From Lachnospiraceae bacterium (GTDB taxonomy: Bacteria; Bacillota_A; Clostridia; Lachnospirales; Lachnospiraceae), in the NCBI GenBank assembly GCA_017437705.1, contig JAFRYJ010000018.1, positions 1 to 13,892 of the forward strand: 13,892 nt of DNA. The letters run 5' to 3'. Positions 1-6,516 of the stretch are shown here, piece after piece. The position numbers and the translations under genes were made by a program. How positions within the stretch are numbered: the stretch's first letter is position 1; the number at the start of each line of letters is the position of its first letter. The notes beneath the pieces were generated by a model that was not told the origin of the DNA, did no database searches, and was given only the letters and a program-made list of their open reading frames with translations.

Positions 1-1609
1 CTGTATTGGCAAGGAAGATACTTCCGGAAATATCAAATACATTTATTCCCGGATCACTCTTTCACTTGATGCGGATTACGCTGTTATCCTATCACCGGGA
101 TCCGTGGGCGGCGCCAGGCTGAAGGACGAGAACTTATGTAACTGGGCCTGCGTAGAACTCCAGGTCAAAAAGATACCTCTCTACATAGATATCACCTATG
201 ATCTTGACGGCGGCGTCCTTAAGTCGGGACAGCTGCCGAAAAAGGTGCTTAATCACAGGGGATATTTTAACGGTGGCACGAATTATGAAAAATACCTCGT
301 GTTCAGCACAAGGCCTGTAAAGGAAGGAAACCATCTCGACTTTATGGCAGGAGTGAAGAACGAATACGACTACTACAGCTTTGAAAGGGTCTCCGAAGAG
401 TATCCCAACGGAGCCGCCGGAATACCCTGTATGTATGACCCGGGCATCGAGGCTTCCCTTACGATAGCCGCTTACTGGAGCCCGGGAGGTACCATCACTT
501 ATCATACGAACGGCGGTAAGCTGGACGGTATTGAAGATCCGGTAAAAGAATTCGATCTGACATCGTCTGGCAGAAAGAAAGTGGATATTTCCGCCGCGGT
601 GCCTGCAAGAACCGGGAAGATCTTCAAGGGCTGGTACAGTGACGAAGCCCTCACACAGAAGGTGGACTCATACGCGGATATCGATTCTAATACAAACCCG
701 TCAGAGCCGGGGGATTATATCTATCACCTTTATGCTAAATGGGAAGATGCCCCCATCGAGATCCGCAATGCCACGGTCGAGAATGTGACGAACAGGACCT
801 ACACCGGCAGCGCCATCAAGCCGGTGCCCGCAGTGGAGGTGGACGGAAAGAAGCTTACAGCCGGTACGGATTTCACATATTCATACAAGAATAACAAAAA
901 TGTGGGAACGGCCACCATAACCATGACCGGTAAAGGCAAATATACGGGAACGGTCACCAAGACGTTTAAGATAGTATCGTCCATCACCCTCAGCAGGAAA
1001 ACGGCCACTCTGGGCACGAAGAATGCAGGGAAGTATACCAAGACGCTGCAGCTTACAGCTACTGTAAAGTCGAATAACCAGACGGTGACCTGGACATCGT
1101 CGAATACAAAGATCGCGAAGGTGGATCCCACGGGAAAGGTAACGGGGCTTTCAGACCCGGATCTCCTGGCGAACACGGTAACCATCACCGCGAAGACGTC
1201 GGACGGAAAGACGGCCACCTGCAAGGTCACGGTAGAGGATCCCGTAAATGCTTTTATAAGAAGGCTTTACAAGCTCTGTCTCGGAAGGAATCCGGACAAG
1301 ACCGGCTTTGCCAACTGGAAGCAGAGACTCAATTCAAAGCAGAAGACGGCGGCTCAGGCCGTTCAGGGATTCTTCTTAAGCAACGAGTTTAAAAACAAGA
1401 ACTTAAGCGACGAGGAGTTTGTCATAAGGTGCTACAGGGTACTGCTCAACCGCGAGCCTGACGCCAAGGGCAAACAGAACTGGCTGAACCGCATGAAGAA
1501 CCAGGGCTACACCAGAAAGAGGGTGCTGAAGGGCTTCGTGGAGAGCAGTGAGTTTACGAACATCTGCAAGAATTACGGTATAACCAGAGGCACCATAACC
1601 CTGAACTGA
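1..1609 (+). CDS. Multidomain surface/secreted protein with InlB-type, MBG-like, Big_2 and DUF4214 domains (5' end outside window)
   Basis: The reading frame is open from the first complete codon at position 2, so the gene begins upstream; about 535 residues are visible. In fragment numbering, a divergent InlB-type repeat (starts ITYDLDGG, ends IAAYW) spans about 63-158. A more canonical InlB/Flg_new repeat follows at about 165-248 (HTNGG, FKGWY, LYAKW). A repeat of the kind TYTGSAIKP...YKNNKNVGTA...YTGTVTKTFKI lies at 252-324. A Big_2 immunoglobulin-like domain is at about 327-412 (VTWTSSNTKIAKVD, GKVTGL). A DUF4214 domain closes the protein at about 417-524. It is made of two similar halves, each of the form Y-x3-L-x-R-x-PD-x2-G-x3-W...GF-x2-S-x-EF. 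No LPXTG or other sorting signal is present at the C-terminus. These domains are typical of exported adhesin-like proteins of gut and rumen Clostridia. The signal peptide would lie upstream. Ligand and function are unknown. Confidence 0.9.
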   Translation, partial: CIGKEDTSGNIKYIYSRITLSLDADYAVILSPGSVGGARLKDENLCNWACVELQVKKIPLYIDITYDLDGGVLKSGQLPKKVLNHRGYFNGGTNYEKYLVFSTRPVKEGNHLDFMAGVKNEYDYYSFERVSEEYPNGAAGIPCMYDPGIEASLTIAAYWSPGGTITYHTNGGKLDGIEDPVKEFDLTSSGRKKVDISAAVPARTGKIFKGWYSDEALTQKVDSYADIDSNTNPSEPGDYIYHLYAKWEDAPIEIRNATVENVTNRTYTGSAIKPVPAVEVDGKKLTAGTDFTYSYKNNKNVGTATITMTGKGKYTGTVTKTFKIVSSITLSRKTATLGTKNAGKYTKTLQLTATVKSNNQTVTWTSSNTKIAKVDPTGKVTGLSDPDLLANTVTITAKTSDGKTATCKVTVEDPVNAFIRRLYKLCLGRNPDKTGFANWKQRLNSKQKTAAQAVQGFFLSNEFKNKNLSDEEFVIRCYRVLLNREPDAKGKQNWLNRMKNQGYTRKRVLKGFVESSEFTNICKNYGITRGTITLN

Positions 1610-1636
1610 CCGCATTAGAACTTAAAGACAATAACA

Positions 1637-1672
1637 GACCCCGGCAGACAGTTTCTGCCGGGGTCGTTCTTT
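1637..1672 (+). terminator. Intrinsic terminator between convergent genes
   Basis: A 12-bp perfect stem has arms GACCCCGGCAGA (1637-1648) and TCTGCCGGGGTC (1654-1665), with a 5-nt loop. It is followed on the + strand by GTTCTTT. It ends the surface-protein transcript. The - strand side is moderately T-rich (TGTTATTGTCTTT), so the hairpin may also stop transcripts from the oppositely oriented microcompartment operon, whose last stop codon lies at 1680-1682. Confidence 0.85.
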
Positions 1673-1679
1673 GCATTTA

Positions 1680-2354
1680 TCATGATCCCTTTTTGTTTCT
1701 CGGATTCACTAAGGGCATTCCCTTTCTCCATTCCTTATGCTGCGTAAGGATACGGTCCTCTATTTCCATGGCCTTCTCCGGAGAGACTCCGTGGGATCTC
1801 TCTTCGGCGCCCTTGTATTCGATGGACATCTCCTCTTCAACGGTACGGACGTTGCGGGGACCGTCGTACCAGTCCCTCTGGCCGTACTGCTGACGACCCA
1901 TAGCCACGTCCACGTCGATTATCTCTACGGGCTCCTCCAGGTAATCAAGCAGCTCCTGGACTCCCTCGCCGGTAAAATTGTTGACCATGAAGATGGGCTC
2001 GCAGCCGGCGTCTATGAGCCACTGACGCACCATGGGCACGTTGGCGCCGGGGGCGTCTATCCTGGTGATGACCCCGATCATGGGGCGGGACATCATTCCC
2101 GCGATGCAGGGACCGGTCAGGTTGTAGGGCTCGTCTGCGGCACAGACCGTGGCAAGTATGTCTGCATCGTAGGAGAAGCAGCCCAGGGCGTGGGAGATCC
2201 TCTTGGACTCCGCATATTCGCCGGGGGTGTCTATGATATCCTCGTCCGTTTTGACGTACTGCGTTTTTACGTAATGTATGGGCTCGCCCTTAAGAGCCTG
2301 AGTGAGAGACGTCTTGCCGGCCTCGCTCCTGCCGGCCAGAAAAAGCTTTTTCAT
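1680..2354 (-). CDS. EutP/PduV-family microcompartment GTPase with long C-terminal tail (copy A)
   Basis: This is a 224-residue P-loop GTPase-like protein of the EutP/PduV family, which accompanies ethanolamine- and propanediol-type microcompartments. Visible motifs are G1 GRSEAGKT (8-15), G3 DTPGEY (42-47), a G4-like TRID (97-100, Thr instead of Asn of NKxD), and NNFTGEGV (125-132). The start MKKLFLAGRS matches the family N-terminus; the open frame extends further upstream but only overlaps the preceding gene in another frame. Start and upstream stop overlap as ATGA (2351-2354). The AAGGAG site is only 2 nt from the ATG, suggesting translational coupling. About 85 residues follow the GTPase core (140-224), rich in charged residues and ending NKKGS; the well-known EutP and PduV proteins are about 150-160 residues in total. 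Salmonella EutP has been reported as an acetate kinase and PduV as shell-associated; which role applies here is open. Confidence 0.88.
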   Translation of the reverse strand: MKKLFLAGRSEAGKTSLTQALKGEPIHYVKTQYVKTDEDIIDTPGEYAESKRISHALGCFSYDADILATVCAADEPYNLTGPCIAGMMSRPMIGVITRIDAPGANVPMVRQWLIDAGCEPIFMVNNFTGEGVQELLDYLEEPVEIIDVDVAMGRQQYGQRDWYDGPRNVRTVEEEMSIEYKGAEERSHGVSPEKAMEIEDRILTQHKEWRKGMPLVNPRNKKGS

Positions 2355-2893
2355 ATCTCCTTGTATTCCTCGATGGGGATCTTTGTCTCGTCCTTGGACC
2401 ATTCCAGGATCCCTCTGTTCTGTTTTGCTATGGCTTCTTCCAGCGTCATGGGCTCGACGGTCTGCTCCAGGTATTCCCGAAGCTCCTCCACGCCTTCGCC
2501 CGTTACATTGTTTATCTTGAATATCCTCTCGCAGCCCGACTGACGGAGCCATTGCTCCACCATGGGCACGTTCGCCAGGGGTGAATCAATTTTCGTAATG
2601 ATGCCGATCATGGGACGGGTGGCCCAGCCGATAACGCCGGGCTCGTGGAGGTTGTAGGGCTCGTCGGCCGCCACTACCTCGGCAAGCACGTCGGAATCAA
2701 AGGAGAAGCAGCCCAGGGCAAAATCGAATTTCTTGCTCTCGGTATACTCGCCGGGGGTGTCTATGGTTATATCCCAGGTCTTCGTATACTGGGTCTTTTC
2801 GTAGTGCAGCTCCTCGCCTTTAAGATTCTGCGTGAGCGTTGTCTTGCCGGTCTCGCTCCGGCCGTTCAGAAACATTTTTCTAAGTTCGCCCAT
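2351..2893 (-). CDS. EutP/PduV-family microcompartment GTPase (copy B)
   Basis: This 180-residue paralogue of the adjacent GTPase has G1 GRSETGKT (11-18), DTPGEY (45-50), TKID (100-103) and NNVTGEGV (128-135). The start is MGELRKMFLNGRS, with GGAG 6 nt upstream; an internal Met at residue 7 has no comparable ribosome site. The two GTPase genes still share long identical nucleotide stretches. One example is a 19-nt run at 2171-2189 and 2701-2719; another lies around 2121-2135 and 2651-2665. This indicates tandem duplication within the locus, possibly with gene conversion. The C-terminal tail (about 142-180) matches the first part of copy A's tail (Ala...Gln...Gly...Trp pattern) and then stops. 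The gene follows the shell genes after a 60-nt gap that holds an attenuator-like hairpin. Confidence 0.88.
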   Translation of the reverse strand: MGELRKMFLNGRSETGKTTLTQNLKGEELHYEKTQYTKTWDITIDTPGEYTESKKFDFALGCFSFDSDVLAEVVAADEPYNLHEPGVIGWATRPMIGIITKIDSPLANVPMVEQWLRQSGCERIFKINNVTGEGVEELREYLEQTVEPMTLEEAIAKQNRGILEWSKDETKIPIEEYKEI

Positions 2894-2920
2894 AGGATGC
2901 TCCTGCCTGTTAAAACCTGT

Positions 2921-2950
2921 GTCAAAAATGCTGCCGCTTAAAGCGGCAGC
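2921..2950 (-). terminator. Hairpin plus T-tract between shell genes and GTPase genes (probable partial terminator)
   Basis: On the - strand, 3 nt after the stop of the 158-residue shell protein, a near-perfect palindrome has arms GCTGCCGCTT and AAGCGGCAGC (2930-2950). As RNA this gives a stem of about 8 GC-rich base pairs and a 5-nt loop, followed directly by ATTTTTG (about 2923-2929). This has the form of a Rho-independent terminator inside a gene series that otherwise looks like one operon. No convincing promoter was seen between it and the next gene, so partial readthrough is the simplest reading. The + strand side lacks a T-tract. Confidence 0.7.
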
Positions 2951-2953
2951 CTG

Positions 2954-3430
2954 TTATCTCTGTGTTATGGGGCATACATCGTAATGCAGGTCCCAGCTGA
3001 AAAACCTTACGATGCCCTGCATGGCCGACTGGACATGGGGAAGCTCGCCGGTGATGATAAGGGATCCGCAGAACCTGTCCATGAAGCCTATGTCCACGTT
3101 GCCGTTTTTAACGGCCATGTCCGCCGCGATGACCACGGATTCCCAGGGGGTGAGCCTCATGATGCCGATGGCCCTGCCCGTGGGATCGTCCCCGGCGTGG
3201 AAGCCGATGTTGAGGGCCAGGTTCGTGTAGACGGGATCCGACGATACGCCGATTATATGGGCGATATCGATGGACTTTCCGGGTACTCGGACCCTGGTGA
3301 TCCTGGCCTTGTCGCCTCCGGTGGTCCGGGCGATCTCCTGCAGCATCTCGTTAAGCTCTTCCCTGTTGTTTATCCTTTTGCCCCTGTTGCGGCTCTGTCC
3401 CTCGACAAACTGATTCTGATCCAGATACAT
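2954..3430 (-). CDS. PduU/EutS-type BMC shell protein with N-terminal extension
   Basis: This 158-residue circularly permuted BMC-domain protein belongs to the PduU/EutS type. The family core runs from about residue 43 (RITRVRVPGKSIDIAHIIG) through AIGIMRLTPWESVVIAADMA (87-106) and DIGFMDRFCGSLIITGEL (113-130) to the C-terminal DVCPITQR. PduU/EutS proteins form hexameric tiles of microcompartment shells. Compared with the neighbouring 121-residue paralogue it has about 33 extra N-terminal residues. These include a predicted amphipathic helix at 22-37 (NREELNEMLQEIARTT; L26, M29, L30, I33 on one face) and a Gly/Asp-rich linker at 38-41. It also has a somewhat longer loop at about 77-86. The ribosome site AGAGGTG lies 5-6 nt before the ATG. 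It starts 12 nt after the upstream shell gene, so co-transcription is expected. Confidence 0.88.
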   Translation of the reverse strand: MYLDQNQFVEGQSRNRGKRINNREELNEMLQEIARTTGGDKARITRVRVPGKSIDIAHIIGVSSDPVYTNLALNIGFHAGDDPTGRAIGIMRLTPWESVVIAADMAVKNGNVDIGFMDRFCGSLIITGELPHVQSAMQGIVRFFSWDLHYDVCPITQR

Positions 3431-3442
3431 GGGGACACCTCT

Positions 3443-3808
3443 TTACCTTTTGGTGATAGGGCAGGTGACATACCCGAGGGTGCCTCCGAAGTAATCCACT
3501 ATCTCCTGGATAGAGGATTCAACTTCCGAGATCTCCCCGGTGATGATGAGGGTGCCGCTGAAACGGTCCGCAAAGCCCAGATAAACATTGCCGCTCTTTA
3601 CGGCAATATCCGATGCAATGACAGCAGACTCCGGCGGCGTCATATTCATGATGCCGATAGCCGAAGTATGGTAATCTATCTGCGGATTAAGGCCCAGCTT
3701 CTGATATACGATGGGCATGGGACCGCCGATGACATGGGCAAGGGTAATCTCCTTGCCTGCAACGGTCTCCTGCACTATTCGAAACTGGTTGCGGTTCTGC
3801 TCTTGCAT
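3443..3808 (-). CDS. PduU/EutS-type BMC shell protein
   Basis: This 121-residue BMC-domain protein is close to the usual EutS/PduU length. Family features run in order: FRIVQETVAGKEITLAHVIG (9-28), SAIGIMNMTPPESAVIASDI (49-68), YLGFADRFSGTLIITGEI (76-93) and the C-terminal VTCPITKR. It should form a hexameric shell tile. It is the first gene of the microcompartment operon, about 55 nt downstream of a good promoter. Its ribosome site is weak (CAGGT, 6 nt from the ATG). No pentameric vertex protein, ordinary BMC-H tile or enzyme lies nearby, so this tile presumably joins a shell whose other parts are encoded elsewhere. I cannot tell from sequence whether it is nearer EutS or PduU. Confidence 0.9.
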   Translation of the reverse strand: MQEQNRNQFRIVQETVAGKEITLAHVIGGPMPIVYQKLGLNPQIDYHTSAIGIMNMTPPESAVIASDIAVKSGNVYLGFADRFSGTLIITGEISEVESSIQEIVDYFGGTLGYVTCPITKR

Positions 3809-3862
3809 CGTTTTACCTGCTTCAATGAAAGATAAAGTATCATCCGAGAATACTACGAGCCT

Positions 3863-3891
3863 ATTGTAGCATCAAAAGCTTTTAACGTAAA
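3863..3891 (-). promoter_or_regulatory. Probable sigma-70 promoter of the microcompartment operon
   Basis: On the - strand there is a -35 element TTTACG (3886-3891), a 17-nt spacer, and a -10 element TACAAT (3863-3868) preceded by TGC, an extended -10. The predicted start of transcription is near 3856, leaving a leader of about 50 nt before the first shell gene. No catabolite-type or two-component operator was recognised in the leader. Confidence 0.6.
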
Positions 3892-3920
3892 TGTAAAAGT
3901 TCTACAAAAAACGGCAAAAA

Positions 3921-4406
3921 CTATTTCTTCTTTTTCCTTAACTTGCCAAAGATGCCGTGTACGGCCTCCCTGCCCGCCTCAACGGGAGAATAGGGCAGGT
4001 CATCGACGCCCAGTTCCTTTTCCAGCTTGTGGGCGGCGGCGTATTCGGCCTGGCGCGCCGCTGTGCCGGCCTCCCTCTGAAGAGCCTTTCTTGCGGAATA
4101 TCCCTCCATTTTCAGGATGTCCTTTCCGGAGAATGCGTGGGGATCGAAGGGGGGAAGATCCGAAGCGGCCTTTTTAAGGGCGTTCATATCGGGAGTGAGG
4201 CTCGTGAAAAGCTCTGAAAATCTGGTCTCCATGCCCGCCGCAGCGAAATCCTGATAGAATGTTCCCGCATCATCATACTGCTCGCCCATCTCGCAGGCGT
4301 CGGCAAAATACGCATCTACTTTGGGCTTTGCTTCGTCTGAAATGATGTAATACTGGTTTATAAAGTTCCATTTCTGCTCAATGATATCCTGGACCTGTTT
4401 GTTCAT
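3921..4406 (-). CDS. Unrecognised soluble protein, Lys-rich C-terminus
   Basis: This is a 161-residue protein I do not recognise. It has no signal peptide and no membrane segment. It appears largely helical and is rich in Ala, Tyr, Glu and Lys. A likely long helix at about 103-135 (SARKALQREAGTAARQAEYA and beyond) is followed by a short PYSPVEAGREA segment and a basic tail GKLRKKKK. The ribosome site is excellent (AAGGAGGT, 7 nt from the ATG). The gene starts 23 nt after the stop of the upstream membrane protein, so the two are almost certainly co-transcribed. A T-rich stretch without a strong hairpin follows the stop codon, and the promoter of the microcompartment operon lies just beyond. 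A role with the membrane protein is the simplest guess from context; no function can be assigned from sequence. Confidence 0.8.
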   Translation of the reverse strand: MNKQVQDIIEQKWNFINQYYIISDEAKPKVDAYFADACEMGEQYDDAGTFYQDFAAAGMETRFSELFTSLTPDMNALKKAASDLPPFDPHAFSGKDILKMEGYSARKALQREAGTAARQAEYAAAHKLEKELGVDDLPYSPVEAGREAVHGIFGKLRKKKK

Positions 4407-4429
4407 GATGCTACCTCCTTGGATGAACG

Positions 4430-6286
4430 TTACTGAACCGGACCGGTTTCTGTTTCGGGCGGCGGAGTGCCGCTTTCGGGTGTCGGGGCGTCACTTTCTT
4501 CCCCGGGGCGGGTCGCGATAACGCCCGGTCCCATGTTCGGATGTGATGATGAATAGATCTCGTCTGCTATGAAAAATCCCGAAAGGACTATGAGTATCGG
4601 TATAAGTATGAACTTTGATATCCTGCGGACCCCGTTGTCGATGAGAGGTGAAATGAAATAGACGAAGGCCGTGCAGCCGATGCCGAAGATCAGCAGACCC
4701 TCGGCGCAGATGCGGCCGTTAAGGTTGACAAAGTAACCGGTGTAATCCCACCATCGCTCGCCGGTCTTCATCTCGATTATCACCGATGAATAATACTCCA
4801 TGGTCCCGCAGGCTATGAGGGAGGCCAGGATAAAAAGCGGCGGCCTCCGCCTTAAACGGAAGAACAGCAGGATGACCAGCACGGCTCCGGATCCGTATAT
4901 GGGAAGCCACGGGCCGTGAAGGAAGCCTCTGTTTACCCAGGTCCCCACGGTGATGTAATGCAGCAGTACCTCCCAGCCCCAGCCGACCATGGAGTAGATA
5001 AAGAACTGGGTCAGCATGGATGCGACGGAATAATGGCGCATGTAGGAGAAACGGCCCTGCCTTTCCGGAAACCGGTTTCTGAAGGAATTGAGCCTCATGG
5101 GGAAGGCCTGGCCGGCGAGGATGTCCTCATAGGCCGATAACCTTGCGGAGGCTGAGATATATTCACGATATTGCCGGTCTCTTTCATTATACCTGAGCAC
5201 CAGTCCCAGATTATTTTCGAAAAATCCGGCGATGCCGGTTCGGGGCACGGGCTCGGGAGGAAGATCCCTTTTACGGCTCTCAATGTCGTTGTAGGTCTCC
5301 GCTATGAGGTCCTGATCCGCGTGCTCGAAAAGGTATTTATTGGAGAGAACGGACGCGGCACCGGGATCTTTTTCAAGATATACCTCCCTTATTTTTTTAT
5401 AGTAAAAGCCCAGTGTGGCTTCCTTGTAGGGGTTTGAGAAGAAAAGGCCCGACAGGCCTGCCGTCAGGATACTGAGTATCGCCCAGCCCAGGAAGGTGAG
5501 GTCAAGCCTGAAGCATTCAAGCTTGTGGCCGTCCATCATTTTTCTGGATATGAGTATGGCCTCCGACGGCTTTACCTCCGGGTTTTCCGCGACTATGTAG
5601 GGCACCGCAAAATATGAATACGACTTTATGAAGCCGCCGATTATCGTAAGGAACCACAGCGTATGCCGCAGGGACGTAAGGGCCAGCGTCATGGCCGCCC
5701 TCAGCCAGTGACCGCTCTGTATCAGAAAGCCGAACCGGTGGAAGGGCACCTTGTCGTAGGTGCCGCCCTCGATGAATATCCTCTTCATGATGGCCTTAAA
5801 GACATTCGATATGAATATCCAGAAGGCCAGGATCAGCAGGGTGAACAGGATGAAGATCATGATGGCTTCAAGCTCCGGATCCTTTATGATCCTGTTTATA
5901 AGGGAAAAGATCTGAATGACGTATGTGCCCGAATAGATATCGGATATGACCTGGGCCATGACGCCGTCCTTGTAGGCGATCTCCAGGTCGCCTATCTTTC
6001 CGCCCGAGGGACGGGAGGGATTGAATTTCTCGGCGAAATAATCCAGCACGCTGCCGTCGTGCTCTGCGATATCGTTGAACAGCTCTTCCAGGCCGGTGAG
6101 GGGCGCCTCCGTGCCCTTTTCCGCCAGGGACACCACGGAGGTCCTGTTTGAGAGCCTTGCGAAGATAAGTGATGATGAATAATCGGTAAAGAAGAACGCA
6201 GCAAACAGACATGTCAGCATGAACATGAAATAATGCTTCGACAGGCTCCTGACGGCCTGCTTTTTTAACTCCGAAAACTTCATCAT
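4430..6286 (-). CDS. DUF975 / CmpB-like (putative ABC transporter type IV family) fused membrane protein
   Basis: This is a 618-residue polytopic membrane protein made of two families. Residues 1-300 fit DUF975: an N-terminal SELKKQA segment, a first membrane helix at about 19-34, then FAVPYIVAENPEVKPSEAI (226-244), MDGHKLECFRLDLTFLGW (251-268) and PYKEATLGFYY (286-296). Residues about 425-550 fit the CmpB-like family Pfam calls a putative ABC-transporter type IV: YSMVGWGWEV, NRGFLHGPWLPIYGSG (452-467), RWWDYTGYFVNLNGRICAEG (511-530). About nine membrane helices are visible (near 19, 141, 200, 262, 424, 461, 484, 526 and 557). A charged linker of about 120 residues joins the halves. The tail (583-618) is acidic and Pro/Thr-rich. 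There are two adjacent ATG codons; weak GGTGA spacing favours the second (6281-6283). Substrate and function are unknown. Confidence 0.85.
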   Translation of the reverse strand: MMKFSELKKQAVRSLSKHYFMFMLTCLFAAFFFTDYSSSLIFARLSNRTSVVSLAEKGTEAPLTGLEELFNDIAEHDGSVLDYFAEKFNPSRPSGGKIGDLEIAYKDGVMAQVISDIYSGTYVIQIFSLINRIIKDPELEAIMIFILFTLLILAFWIFISNVFKAIMKRIFIEGGTYDKVPFHRFGFLIQSGHWLRAAMTLALTSLRHTLWFLTIIGGFIKSYSYFAVPYIVAENPEVKPSEAILISRKMMDGHKLECFRLDLTFLGWAILSILTAGLSGLFFSNPYKEATLGFYYKKIREVYLEKDPGAASVLSNKYLFEHADQDLIAETYNDIESRKRDLPPEPVPRTGIAGFFENNLGLVLRYNERDRQYREYISASARLSAYEDILAGQAFPMRLNSFRNRFPERQGRFSYMRHYSVASMLTQFFIYSMVGWGWEVLLHYITVGTWVNRGFLHGPWLPIYGSGAVLVILLFFRLRRRPPLFILASLIACGTMEYYSSVIIEMKTGERWWDYTGYFVNLNGRICAEGLLIFGIGCTAFVYFISPLIDNGVRRISKFILIPILIVLSGFFIADEIYSSSHPNMGPGVIATRPGEESDAPTPESGTPPPETETGPVQ

Positions 6287-6364
6287 CAGTCACCGATACA
6301 CGCAGCGCACCGGAAGGCATAATGCGCATCGATGCCGCGGATCATCCCTTTTGTTTATGCCTAA

Positions 6365-6378
6365 AGTATATCATATAC
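6365..6378 (-). promoter_or_regulatory. Possible extended -10 promoter of the membrane-protein operon, with overlapping inverted repeat
   Basis: On the - strand, TATACT (6365-6370) is preceded by TGA (6371-6373), giving the extended -10 form TGATATACT. No good -35 element lies 17 nt upstream. The site sits inside a perfect 13-nt inverted repeat, GTATAT-C-ATATAC (6366-6378), which could be an operator or chance AT-rich symmetry. It lies about 80 nt before the start codon of the 618-residue membrane protein. Confidence 0.35.
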
Positions 6379-6461
6379 GCCGGTAAAGTTGTTGTTTTTA
6401 TCGCTGCAGCGGCATGGCGGGCCGGCAGGACCGGAAAGCATTTAAAAAGCGTCCAAAGTAT

Positions 6462-6490
6462 TTGACAAATCCCTGATATTAGAGTAATAT
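6462..6490 (+). promoter_or_regulatory. Near-consensus promoter for tRNA-Arg
   Basis: There is a perfect -35 TTGACA (6462-6467), a 17-nt spacer, and -10 TAATAT (6485-6490). The predicted start is near 6497, about 20 nt before the mature tRNA 5' end. This is the strongest promoter visible in the window and fits a stable RNA gene. Confidence 0.85.
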
Positions 6491-6516
6491 TTATCTGTTG
6501 CAATTATCAGCAGCAA

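Noticed and set aside
104..106. GTG as start codon of the surface protein
   Set aside because: The frame is open back to the window edge with sequence of similar character, and there is no ribosome site or signal peptide after this GTG.
2355..2552. Longer N-terminus for GTPase copy A
   Set aside because: The added 66 residues come from the other frame of copy B; the family N-terminus begins at MKKLFLAGRS with an ATGA overlap.
2984..3835. Long open frame on the + strand across the shell genes (and a similar one across the GTPases at 1737-2543)
   Set aside because: These are antisense shadows of well-supported BMC and GTPase genes in GC-rich codon positions, with no recognisable product.
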